From contig NZ_JAMXMV010000024.1 in NCBI RefSeq assembly GCF_024055715.1, positions 1 through 64,000 of the forward strand: a stretch of 64,000 bases of DNA, read 5' to 3'. A program made the translations under genes and the position numbers. The notes beneath the pieces are model-generated. The model was not told where the DNA came from, did no database searches, and saw only the letters and a list, made by a program, of their open reading frames with translations. Shown here one piece after another: positions 48,398-56,763 of the stretch (its first letter is position 1; every line of letters begins with the position of its first letter). Origin of the DNA: Actinoallomurus soli. Its GTDB lineage: Bacteria > Actinomycetota > Actinomycetes > Streptosporangiales > Streptosporangiaceae.

Positions 48398-49018
48398 TCA
48401 GCGCGGACGCAGGCTGTCGAGGAAGTGGCGGGTGCGACGGTCGTAGTCCTCGCGGCGGGGTCTGGGCATCTCGCGCAACGCGAGGCCGTTGGCGACATCG
48501 GCCCAGAAGAGGTCACCGGGGGTGAGGTCCGCGCGGAGCACTCCGGAGTCGCGGCCGGCTTCCACGATTTCGGCGGTCGCATCGGTGACCGCTTTGGCGA
48601 GCCTGGCCAACTGCTCGGACTCCGAGTACGTCGCCAGCATGACGTCGGTGAAGGCGGGCTCGCGGTACTGCAGATCGCGCCGGGCGCCGACCCAGCCGGA
48701 GATGCGTTCCCACGGGTCATCCGCGCGGCGCGCCGCATCCATTGCCGAGTACAGCTCAGAGGTGACCAGTTCCTCGATGACCGCGTCGATCAGGCCCTTC
48801 CGGCCTCCGAAGTGGTTGTAGATCGTGGCCTTGCTGACCCCCGCGGCGGCCGCGACCTGCGCCAAGGGGGTGCCGAGCCCGCGCCCGCGGAACGCGGTCA
48901 GCGCGGCCGCCCGGATCTGAGCGACGTTGCGCGCGGCATCGGCGCGAAGCGACCCGCCACCGCTCCCGGCGGCCTCATCGGCGGCAGGGGCGGTGCCCTT
49001 GCCCGGTTCTGACATCAT
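48398..49018 (-). CDS. TetR family regulator
   Basis: A 206-residue repressor. The HTH (NVAQIRAAALTAFRGRGLGTPLAQVAAAAGVSKATIYNHFGGRKGLI) spans residues 29-75. The C-terminal domain has ISGWVGARRDLQYREPAFTDVML, as in TetR proteins for drug or lipid responses. Two ATGs (49018, 49015) follow GGAGGGG. Two near-perfect palindromes lie upstream, in the gap shared with a divergent SDR gene, so it likely represses both. Confidence 0.9.
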   Translation of the reverse strand: MMSEPGKGTAPAADEAAGSGGGSLRADAARNVAQIRAAALTAFRGRGLGTPLAQVAAAAGVSKATIYNHFGGRKGLIDAVIEELVTSELYSAMDAARRADDPWERISGWVGARRDLQYREPAFTDVMLATYSESEQLARLAKAVTDATAEIVEAGRDSGVLRADLTPGDLFWADVANGLALREMPRPRREDYDRRTRHFLDSLRPR

Positions 49019-49035
49019 GAGCCCCCTCCGGTAAC

Positions 49036-49085
49036 TTGACCACGTGGTCAACTTAACCATAGGGTCAAGTTGACCACGTGGTCGA
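49036..49085. promoter_or_regulatory. Duplicated TetR operators
   Basis: TTGACCACGTGGTCAA at 49036-49051 is a perfect 16-base palindrome. It recurs with one change at 49070-49085, with GGTCAA-G-TTGACC (49063-49075) overlapping the second. Centres are 34 bases apart. Both lie between the divergent TetR and SDR genes. Confidence 0.8.
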
Positions 49086-49122
49086 CAATGCCCTGTCAAC
49101 CGGATTCTAGGAGCAGCCGCCT

Positions 49123-49857
49123 ATGCCGAAATCCATTGCCGTGGTCGGGGCCGGCCCCGGACTCGGCCGAGCCGTCGCCCGTCGCTACGCCCGCGAGGGC
49201 TACACCGTCGTCCCGATCGCCCGCCGGCAGGAACCGCTCGACGCGCTGGCGGCCGAGCTCACCCGCGCCGGAGCCACCGCGCATCCCCTCACCGCCGACC
49301 TGTCCGACGAGCGCGCGGTGCCCCGGCTCGCCGAGCAGATCCGCGCCAGGGTCGGCAGCCTCGATGCGATCTACTACGGGCCCTCGGTGCGCGGATACAT
49401 CCCCGTCCTCGACCTGACCGCCGACCAACTGCGCGACCTGATGCCGCTCGCCGTCTACTCGCTCGTGGACCTCGTGCACGAGTTCCTGCCGGACATGCTC
49501 GACCGGAAGCAGGGAGCGGTCCTGGTCGCGATGGCCGCCGGCGCCGTGCAGGGAATGCCGCAGCTGTCCGGCACCGCCGTCCTGGCCGCCCAACGCAACT
49601 ACCTCCAGGCGCTGCAGGCCGAGGTGACCGAACAGGGCGTCCACGTCGGCAGGCTCTACATCGGCGCGGTGATCGAGCACAGCGCATTCCACCAGCAGCA
49701 GGAGACCGCCCGCGCCACCGGCCAGCCGGTCCTGGACATGCCCGTGGTCGACCCCGACCAGCTTGCCGACTTGCTCTGGAGCATGCAGAGCAGTACACAC
49801 GAACACGAAGTCCTCCACCCGAAGGACCTCTTCGACCGAACCGACCAGTCACACTGA
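49123..49857 (+). CDS. SDR-like protein with degenerate active site
   Basis: A 244-residue Rossmann protein. It has VVGAGPGLGRAVARRYAREG (residues 6-25) and YTVVPIARR. The usual NAG motif is replaced by YYGPSVRGY. The catalytic Ser-Tyr-x3-Lys region reads MPQLSGTAVLAAQRNYLQAL, with no YxxxK at the expected position. It may bind a cofactor without classic dehydrogenase chemistry. The ATG follows AGGAG. It is divergent from the TetR gene, which probably represses it through the TTGACCACGTGGTCAA sites. Confidence 0.82.
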   Translation: MPKSIAVVGAGPGLGRAVARRYAREGYTVVPIARRQEPLDALAAELTRAGATAHPLTADLSDERAVPRLAEQIRARVGSLDAIYYGPSVRGYIPVLDLTADQLRDLMPLAVYSLVDLVHEFLPDMLDRKQGAVLVAMAAGAVQGMPQLSGTAVLAAQRNYLQALQAEVTEQGVHVGRLYIGAVIEHSAFHQQQETARATGQPVLDMPVVDPDQLADLLWSMQSSTHEHEVLHPKDLFDRTDQSH

Positions 49858-49880
49858 TCACGGGTAACGCCGATCAGTGT

Positions 49881-49907
49881 CGCCCGCTGGTGTCACACCG
49901 GCGGGCG
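49881..49907 (+). terminator. Hairpin terminator after the SDR gene
   Basis: CGCCCGCTGGTG pairs with CACCGGCGGGCG across a TCA loop: 12 pairs including one T-G. It lies 24 bases after the SDR stop. Confidence 0.75.
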
Positions 49908-49977
49908 ATGGACCACAAGGGGCGTGGAGGCGGCCGTCCCCACCTCCACGCGTCTCCCCACCACTGCAGAGGGCGCC

Positions 49978-50190
49978 GTGTCCCACCCCAATGCCCGGCT
50001 GACCGTCCACGGCAGAAGGCTCCTGGTCGACCGGATTCGGTCCGGCAGGCCCATCGCCCACCTGGCCGATTAAATGGGCATCTCCCGCACCACCGCCCAT
50101 AGGTGGGGCCGTCGTTGGCGAGCCGAAGGCGACGCGGGCCTGTACGACCGCTCCATCAAGCGGGCGAACCGCCGCGGATCGCCGGGTTAG
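49978..50190 (+). pseudogene. IS481-type transposase N-terminal remnant
   Basis: The frame reads VSHPNARLTVHGRRLLVDRI and SGRPIAHLAD, then a TAA at 50071-50073, then MGISRTTAHRWGRRWRAEGD AGLYDRS in the same frame, ending at TAG 50188. This is the DNA-binding N-terminus of IS481 transposases, interrupted by a nonsense codon and missing the DDE domain. It lies in the 403-base gap 49858-50260; no terminal inverted repeats were identified. Confidence 0.8.
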
Positions 50191-50260
50191 TCAGTGATCG
50201 TTAAAGTGGGCCCTCGGGAAGTCCGGTGCCGCCTCCGGACAATCGCGTGCGTGTGGGGGT

Positions 50261-52306
50261 GTGGTGGAGTCGCTCGCGCCGGGAGATCCTGCGCACATCG
50301 GCCCATACAAGCTGGTCGGGCGTCTTGGCGCCGGCGGGATGGGGCGGGTCTATCTCGGTCGTGATGTCGACGGCCGGCAGGCGGCCATCAAGGTGGTGCG
50401 GGCCGAACTCGCTGACGAGCGGGACTTCCGCCGCCGGTTCGCCCGGGAGGTCAAGGCCGCCCGTGCGGTCGACGGCAGGTACACCGCCGCGGTCTTGGAC
50501 GCCGACCCCGATGCCGAAACTCCGTGGCTGGCCACCGCCTACATTCCAGGCTCCTCGTTGGCCGACCACGTGGCCGATCACGGTCGGATGGACGAGGGCG
50601 AGTTGCGTCGCCTGGCGGCGGGTTTGGCGTACGCGCTGTCGGCGATCCACACCGCAGGGCTCATCCACCGCGACCTGAAGCCGTCCAACATCCTCCTCGC
50701 CGGTGACGGTCCCCGCGTCATCGACTTCGGCATCGCCCGGGCAGCCGAAGCCAGCGCCCTCACCCGCACGGGTGTCACGATCGGGTCCCCCGGCTACATG
50801 TCCCCTGAGCAGATCAACGGCCGGCCCGTGGAGACACCCAGCGATGTCTTCTCGCTCGGCGCGGTGCTCGCCTACGCCGCCACCGGCCGCTCCCCGTTCG
50901 GCGCGGGTGCCACCCCCGCTCTGCTCTACCGGGTCGTGCACAATCCGCCCGACCTGAGCGACGTCCCCGCCGCGCTGCTGCCGCTGGTCAGCGCCTGCCT
51001 GGACAAGCGCCCGGCGGCCCGGCCGACCGTCCAGCAGATCCTGGCCACCGTCGTGCCACCGGTGATGGTCGCCCCGACCATCACCGAATTGCCCGAAACG
51101 CACGTCGAACCACCCGACACCCACGTCGCCACCAGAACGCTGCCTGTGAGGCCGGTGCTCAGCCGGCGGCGCGTCCTGGCCGCCGGAGGCGCTGCCGCGA
51201 TCACCGTGACCGCCGCAGTGACCGCCCCCGCGTTCCTGACCGGGTCGCGAAAGAAACGCCGTACCAACGGCCCCAGCCCCGCTCCGGTCGATACGCGCTC
51301 GGTCAACCCGCCGCGGATCCTGTGGCAGCTGACCGTCAACACCGGGACTCCTGCGGTCGCCACCCGGGATACGGTCCTGGTGACCGAGAATGCCGAGACG
51401 GACGATGGCGAGGTCAACGGGACGCTGTCCGGTCGGGATCCCGGGAACGGCGCGCGCCGTTGGAAGTGGTCCGCTCCCGCCACGCCGGCGATCCGCGCGG
51501 TCGCCCAGGATCACAACACGCTCTACGTGGCCACCGAGTCCCGGCTCTACGCCCTCCAGGAGTCCAGAAGAAAGCAGCTGTGGTCTGCCAAGGCGCCTTT
51601 CTCCGTGATCGATGTGGCGGACACCGCGGTGGCGGGCTGGACCCGGGACGGTTCTGCCGTCTCGACCCTGATCTGCCTGGATCGGACGCACGGCCACCAG
51701 CGATGGACCTACAGCGCCGGGGCCGCCGACACGTCTTGGATCAGCGTCTCCGACACGACCGTGGCCTTCGCCGATGGCGGGGAGATGACCGCTCCGAACG
51801 TCTACGCCATGGACACGGTGACGGGCAGGCAACGCTGGCAGTTCGCCGCCGGCAGGTATCTCGGCCCTCCGTTGGCCACCAGCGACGCCGTGTACGTGGG
51901 CGGTCAGGAATCATCGCCGTTCTGCGCGCTCGACGCCAAGACCGGTCAGGTCCGCTGGAAGGCCGCGTTCGGGCAGACCGACGTGGCCCCGGCGGCCGAT
52001 CAGTCAACGGTGTACGTCATCGACGACAGTGCCAACACCCTGCACGCTCTCAACGTCACCGACGGCTCCGAACGGTGGAAGTTCGAAGGCATGGCCTTCC
52101 GAGGCGTGTGGGGCCCGTTCAGCGGCATCGTCTACCTGACCGGCTACTACGACATGGCCTACGCCCTGCACGCCGAAACCGGACGCCTCCTGTGGAGCTA
52201 CCACGTGACCAAGCCACAGCAAGCCGCCACCACCGGCGACGGCACTGTCATCCTCACCTGCTCCACGGCCATGAACAAGAACACCGTGTACGGCCTACGC
52301 GCGTAG
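50261..52306 (+). CDS. Serine/threonine protein kinase with PQQ-like beta-propeller
   Basis: A 681-residue Hanks-type kinase. The glycine loop GRLGAGGMGRVYLG covers residues 20-33, the catalytic Lys lies in AAIKVV near 44, HRDLKPSN at 137-144, DFGIARA at 155-161 and GSPGYMSPEQ near 174. A Thr/Pro linker leads to a helix with a twin-Arg-like SRRRVLAAGGAAA near 305, then residues 345-681 carry repeated YVATESRLYALQ and YALHAETGRLLWSY blades, the PQQ-propeller type. It is expected to be a sensor kinase with an extracytoplasmic propeller. The GTG start at 50261 has an alternative GTG three bases on. Confidence 0.9.
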   Translation: MVESLAPGDPAHIGPYKLVGRLGAGGMGRVYLGRDVDGRQAAIKVVRAELADERDFRRRFAREVKAARAVDGRYTAAVLDADPDAETPWLATAYIPGSSLADHVADHGRMDEGELRRLAAGLAYALSAIHTAGLIHRDLKPSNILLAGDGPRVIDFGIARAAEASALTRTGVTIGSPGYMSPEQINGRPVETPSDVFSLGAVLAYAATGRSPFGAGATPALLYRVVHNPPDLSDVPAALLPLVSACLDKRPAARPTVQQILATVVPPVMVAPTITELPETHVEPPDTHVATRTLPVRPVLSRRRVLAAGGAAAITVTAAVTAPAFLTGSRKKRRTNGPSPAPVDTRSVNPPRILWQLTVNTGTPAVATRDTVLVTENAETDDGEVNGTLSGRDPGNGARRWKWSAPATPAIRAVAQDHNTLYVATESRLYALQESRRKQLWSAKAPFSVIDVADTAVAGWTRDGSAVSTLICLDRTHGHQRWTYSAGAADTSWISVSDTTVAFADGGEMTAPNVYAMDTVTGRQRWQFAAGRYLGPPLATSDAVYVGGQESSPFCALDAKTGQVRWKAAFGQTDVAPAADQSTVYVIDDSANTLHALNVTDGSERWKFEGMAFRGVWGPFSGIVYLTGYYDMAYALHAETGRLLWSYHVTKPQQAATTGDGTVILTCSTAMNKNTVYGLRA

Positions 52307-52563
52307 CGGGCCCGTCGCGCACCATCAGGAACTCGCCGAGCGCCACACGACCGGCCGGGGCTAGGCCAGGAGCTGTTCGCGACCTGAACACTCCACTTCC
52401 GTAGCGCTCCACAGAGGGGCTTACAGCCGGTCAGTCATCGGGCGGATCTTTCGCGTCACGGTCTCCGACCGTGGGCGGACGCGCACGATCCGCTCCCTTT
52501 GCCAGCCTCTAGGGAGATACCACCGACCGTATTGCGCCGGGAACCCCCATGAGAAAGGTCTCC

Positions 52564-54078
52564 ATGAAGCCCCGTAACAAGCGAACGGCCCGATGCCTCG
52601 CCGTCGTCTCCGTCGCCGCCGCGCTGTCGGGCGTGACCGTGCCCGCCGGTGCCCGTCCCGCCGAGGGGACGCCCGGCGCGGCGAGCCTGGGGGATCGCCT
52701 TTTCCCCTCCCTGGGCAACGGCGGCTACGACGCGCGTTCCTATGACGTGGCCTTCGACTACCGCCCGGCCGTTGCCACCATGGCGGCGCGCGTCACGATG
52801 ACGGCGATGGCGACGCAGAACCTGTCCCGCTTCAGCCTCGACTCCGCCGGACAGCGCATCCGTTCGGTGACGGTGAACGGCAGGCCGGCCGGCTTCCGTA
52901 CCGCCGGGGAGAAGCTCTTCATCACACCACCCAGGTCGCTGCCCGACGGGCACCCTTTCGTCACCACCATCCAGTACGTCGCCGACCGCGACGCGAATCC
53001 GGCCTCGCCGGCGGTGAAGATGCCGCAGGGCATGGCCTGGCCCTGGAAACCGTGGGTCAACGCTCCGGACGGGTTCGCCGTGATGGGCCAGGCCGACCGT
53101 TCTCACGTCATCTTCCCCAGCAACGACCACCCGAGCGACAAGGCCGTGTTCACCTTCCGGGTGACGACTCCGGCGGACCGCACGGCGGTGGCCAACGGCA
53201 CGCTCGTTGAGCGGCGTACCACCAACGGCCGGACGACGTTCGTCTACCGCATCGACCGCCCCATCCCGACCGACGTCGTGCAGATCGCGGTCGGCAAGTT
53301 CACCCGGACCGACGCCGTCGGCCCGTTCGGGCTCCCGCTGCACAGCTACGCCCCGACCGCACAGGCCGCCAAGCTCGCACCCGCGATCGCGCGCACCGCG
53401 GACCAGGTCGCCTGGGCCGAACGCACGCTCGGACTGCCCTTCCCCTACAGCACGTACGGGATCCTCGGCGCCCCGAGCGGGTACGACGGGGTGGCGCTGG
53501 AGACACCGACCATCTCGACGTTCCCGGCCGCCGCCCTCGCCCAGCCGGACGAGAAGGAGTCGCCGACGCAGGTGCACGAGCTGATCCACCAGTACTTCGG
53601 CGACACCGTCTCGCCCCGTACGTGGGACGACATGTGGCTCAGCGAGGGCCACGCGATGTACTACCAGTTCCGGTACACGTCCGACCGCGGGTTCGAGCCG
53701 ATGGACCAGATCATGAAGGAGATCTACGCCGACGAGGCCCACCAGCGGCCCATCGTCGGCCCGCCCGCGCACATGAAGAACGCGGTCGGCGTGCTGTTCG
53801 ACACCGACGCGCCGGGCGCGCTGACGCTGTACGCGCTGCGGCAGGTGGTCGGCGACCAGACGTTCCAGCGGATCGAGCGCACGTTCTACACCACCTACCG
53901 GTACGGCTCCGCGACGACCCAGGACTACATCGCCGTCGCGAACCGCGTGTCCGGCCGGAACCTGACCGGTCTCTTCGACGCCTGGCTGTACGGCGCGAAG
54001 ACCCCGCCGATGCCCGGCCACCCCGACTGGACCGGCCGGCAGCCGTCGCCCTCCGCGACACCTTCATCCGCCCACTGA
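52564..54078 (+). CDS. Secreted M1 family metallopeptidase
   Basis: A 504-residue exported zinc peptidase. The signal peptide (KRTARCLAVVSVAAALSGVTVPAGA) ends near residue 30. The substrate loop is GYDGVALETPT and the zinc site is QVHELIHQYFGD near 336 (HExxH), with WLSEGHAMYYQF giving the downstream Glu. The ATG at 52564 is preceded by AGAAAGG at good spacing; 52549 is an alternative five codons earlier. The 257-base upstream gap holds CACGGTC-TCC-GACCGTG (52457-52473), a possible operator. It differs from the M1 gene at 38 kb, so it is a second paralogous line. Confidence 0.88.
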   Translation: MKPRNKRTARCLAVVSVAAALSGVTVPAGARPAEGTPGAASLGDRLFPSLGNGGYDARSYDVAFDYRPAVATMAARVTMTAMATQNLSRFSLDSAGQRIRSVTVNGRPAGFRTAGEKLFITPPRSLPDGHPFVTTIQYVADRDANPASPAVKMPQGMAWPWKPWVNAPDGFAVMGQADRSHVIFPSNDHPSDKAVFTFRVTTPADRTAVANGTLVERRTTNGRTTFVYRIDRPIPTDVVQIAVGKFTRTDAVGPFGLPLHSYAPTAQAAKLAPAIARTADQVAWAERTLGLPFPYSTYGILGAPSGYDGVALETPTISTFPAAALAQPDEKESPTQVHELIHQYFGDTVSPRTWDDMWLSEGHAMYYQFRYTSDRGFEPMDQIMKEIYADEAHQRPIVGPPAHMKNAVGVLFDTDAPGALTLYALRQVVGDQTFQRIERTFYTTYRYGSATTQDYIAVANRVSGRNLTGLFDAWLYGAKTPPMPGHPDWTGRQPSPSATPSSAH

Positions 54079-54102
54079 GCGAGCCGCGGTGACCGCCGCA
54101 CC

Positions 54103-54139
54103 CGTGGACGGCCGGATCGCAGGAGCCCGGCCGTCCACG
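54103..54139 (+). terminator. Hairpin terminator after the M1 peptidase gene
   Basis: CGTGGACGGCCGG at 54103-54115 pairs perfectly with CCGGCCGTCCACG at 54127-54139 (13 base pairs, 11-base loop), 24 bases after the stop at 54078. Confidence 0.75.
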
Positions 54140-54263
54140 CGGGTCGGCACGGAACCGGGCCGCACAGTCCGGGACGAGCGCGCGGGCCGGGTACGGGCGT
54201 GCGCGAGCATGGACGCCGGTGTCCTGGCCTGTGCGGGCCGGGCGGTAGGGCGAGGGAGATTCC

Positions 54264-54962
54264 ATGCGGACGATCGGGATGCTCGGTGGCATGAGCTGGG
54301 TGTCGAGCGCGGAGTACTACCGGTTGGCCAACGAGGTGGTCCGGGAGCGGCTCGGCGGCCTGCACTCGGCGCGGCTGGTGATGGCCTCCGTCGACTTCGC
54401 CGACGTCGAGGAGCTGCAGATGAGCGGTCGCTGGGAGGACGCCGGGCGGCTGCTCGCCGACGAGGCGCGCAAGGTCGAGGCGGCGGGCGCCGACCTGCTG
54501 CTGATCTGCACGAACACCATGCACAAGGTCGCCGACCAGGTTCAGGCCGCCGTCGACATCCCGCTGCTGCACCTGGCCGACAAGACCGCGGCGGCGGTCA
54601 CCGCCGCCGGGCTGTCCACCGTGGGGCTTCTCGGCACGGCGTTCACGATGGAGCAGGACTACTACCGCGACCGGCTCGCGAGCCATGGGCTCACCGTGCT
54701 GGTCCCGCCTGCCGCCGATCGCGCCGAGGTGCACCGCATCATCTACGACGAGCTGTGCCTGAACGTGATGTCCGACGAGTCGCGCCGGACCTACCGGCGG
54801 GTCATCGCGGGGATGGTCGACGCCGGCGCCGAGGGCGTCATCCTCGGCTGTACCGAGATCGAGCTGCTCGTCGGTGCGGCCGACAGTCCCGTGCCGGTCT
54901 TCCCCACCACCCGGCTCCACGTGGCGGCCGCCGTTGACGCCGTGCTGCGGCCCGTGCCGTGA
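54264..54962 (+). CDS. Aspartate/glutamate racemase family protein
   Basis: A 232-residue PLP-independent racemase. It has MLGGMSWVSSAEYYRLAN at the start. The first catalytic Cys lies in LLLICTNTMHKVAD near residue 80 and the second in VILGCTEIELLV near 193. The domain spacing matches aspartate racemases. The substrate could be aspartate, glutamate or a related acid. The ATG at 54264 follows GAGGGAGATTCC. It is a single-gene unit, convergent with the OmpA-like gene. Confidence 0.88.
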   Translation: MRTIGMLGGMSWVSSAEYYRLANEVVRERLGGLHSARLVMASVDFADVEELQMSGRWEDAGRLLADEARKVEAAGADLLLICTNTMHKVADQVQAAVDIPLLHLADKTAAAVTAAGLSTVGLLGTAFTMEQDYYRDRLASHGLTVLVPPAADRAEVHRIIYDELCLNVMSDESRRTYRRVIAGMVDAGAEGVILGCTEIELLVGAADSPVPVFPTTRLHVAAAVDAVLRPVP

Positions 54963-55050
54963 CGAACGACTCCGGACGCGTGGCACCGGGCCGGACACGC
55001 CATGCGGGACGAACCCGCTGCGCTCTCGAGTTCACCTCCGCACCGGGCGT

Positions 55051-56586
55051 TCACGGCTTCGGCGCCTGGACGGGGACGTTCGTCACCGCCGGGAAGCCCG
55101 GGACCCGCACGGTGACGGTCCGGACGCCTGCGGGCAGCCGGAACATGTTCCAGCCGACGAGGCTGCCCTGGGCGCGTACGACGACGTCGCCCTGGTGGAG
55201 CGAGTACCCCGGGAACACCGCCTGCTGCCTGGTGTCCGTGACGTTCTTGTACTCGTCCTGGCCGACGCCCAGCACGATGCGACCCGGCCCGGCATTGCGG
55301 AAGACGTCCGCCAGGTCGGTGGCGAATCCGGCCGGGATCGGGTGCCTGTTGACGTTGTGCAGCGTCCACGTGAGCACCGCGAACCCGCTCGGCTCGCGAA
55401 TGAGGCCGGTGACACCGAAGGTCATCGACTTCGGCCACGGCAGCAACGGGATGGGCCTCTTGCCGGCGTGGACCGAGACGAGCGCCGGAGGCTCGGGCCG
55501 TCCGGCCGGGTCCGCGTTCGCGGTGGGCAGTGGCCGCTTGTCCTGCGGCGGCTGTGCCAGTGCGGCGAACGTGATGACGACACGCCGGTTCAGGGCGCGC
55601 CCGGCGGGCTTGGTGTTGTCCGCGATCGGGTCGGCGGATCCGTGTCCGGCGGCCGAGTACCGCATCCCCTGCCGTTTCACCAGTTGGCGCAGTGTGGCAC
55701 GGACGTTCTCGGCACGCTTCTTGGACAGGGGGAGGTTCACCGCGTCGGTGCCGGTGTTGTCCGCGTACCCGTCGACCGCGACGGTGTCGCCCGGCGACTT
55801 CTCGATCTTCGCGCTCACCTGCTTGAGGAGGGTCCTCGCCTTCGCGGTCAAGGCCGCGCTGTTCGTCGCGAAGAGCACGTCGGAGGAGAGCCGGACGCTG
55901 GTCTTGCCGCCGCCGGTCGCGTCGGTCTCGTCGCCGTGCCGGACCGTGGTGACGAGCGGGTAGCTCTCCGGCCCGGCCGCGGGCGTCGTCACCGGGTTCA
56001 ACGGCGTGCCGCCCGGCCGCTGATGCAGAACGTACGGCGCGTGCGCCGCGATGGGGACGCCGAGGAACGGCGGCGTGTTCGGGAACACCACGATCATCTT
56101 CCCCGCGCCGCCCGGCGGCGCCGGGAAGGCGGCGTCCACGTCGACCTGCTGCCCGGCCTTGACGTCGGTCAGTTCCGTGCACAGGCAGGCGCCGGCCTGG
56201 GTGCGGAGCACCGGATACTCGGTGGCGTGGGCCGGATCCAGGAGGAGGGCGCCGCTCGGCGCGTGGTCCCCGGGGTGCGCCGGAGCGGCCCACGCGGTCG
56301 GCGCGACCGCCGATCCGGGCCCCGCGGTGACGCGGAACCGGGCGACGACACGGGCCGGCGCCACCTGGTCCAGTCCCATGAGGTCGACCGTGAACGACTT
56401 GCCGGGCCAGGACATGTAGTGCGTGCGCAGCGGGGCGCCGTCGACGCGTACCACCCCGTGAGCGGACGGCTTCGCCGTGGGGGACGCCGACGCGTCGCCG
56501 CCGGTCTCGTCATTGCAGCCGGCCACTCCGACGACCACGGCCACCGCCGTGACGACCGTCCCCAAGCCGCGGTTGAGCCCGCCCAT
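55051..56586 (-). CDS. OmpA-like lipoprotein
   Basis: A 511-residue predicted lipoprotein. The signal peptide ends in VAVVVGVAGC, a lipobox with Cys near residue 24. An OmpA-like peptidoglycan-binding domain spans about 235-340, with VDGYADNTGTDAVNLPLSKKRAENVRATL and ALNRRVVITF; the NxxLSxxRA pattern is close to canonical. The regions on either side form beta-rich modules of unknown type. Such proteins anchor the membrane to peptidoglycan. The ATG at 56586 is chosen over the GTG at 56610 because it gives a normal signal peptide. Confidence 0.82.
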   Translation of the reverse strand: MGGLNRGLGTVVTAVAVVVGVAGCNDETGGDASASPTAKPSAHGVVRVDGAPLRTHYMSWPGKSFTVDLMGLDQVAPARVVARFRVTAGPGSAVAPTAWAAPAHPGDHAPSGALLLDPAHATEYPVLRTQAGACLCTELTDVKAGQQVDVDAAFPAPPGGAGKMIVVFPNTPPFLGVPIAAHAPYVLHQRPGGTPLNPVTTPAAGPESYPLVTTVRHGDETDATGGGKTSVRLSSDVLFATNSAALTAKARTLLKQVSAKIEKSPGDTVAVDGYADNTGTDAVNLPLSKKRAENVRATLRQLVKRQGMRYSAAGHGSADPIADNTKPAGRALNRRVVITFAALAQPPQDKRPLPTANADPAGRPEPPALVSVHAGKRPIPLLPWPKSMTFGVTGLIREPSGFAVLTWTLHNVNRHPIPAGFATDLADVFRNAGPGRIVLGVGQDEYKNVTDTRQQAVFPGYSLHQGDVVVRAQGSLVGWNMFRLPAGVRTVTVRVPGFPAVTNVPVQAPKP

Positions 56587-56655
56587 CGCCGCCCCATTCG
56601 TGGTGATCACGTCGAATCAGTCGCAGGATGGGACGGCAGGACGCTTCCCACGGTT

Positions 56656-56760
56656 CCGTCCTGATCACCGGACCGCGGCGCCCGTCCTGATCACCGGACC
56701 GCGGCGCGCCGTCCTGATCAGCGGACCGCGGCGCGCCGTCCTGATCAGGGCCGCGGCGCC
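56656..56760. repeat. Tandem repeat of 26-27 base units
   Basis: Four consecutive units begin at 56656, 56682, 56709 and 56736. Each opens with CCGTCCTGATCA and carries GGACCGCGGCGC (the last copy is shortened). Copies 1 and 2 are identical. The array lies 4 bases beyond the stop of the enoyl-CoA hydratase gene and upstream of the OmpA-like gene. Each unit contains TGATCA and CCGCGG palindromes. Confidence 0.85.
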
Positions 56761-56763
56761 CCG

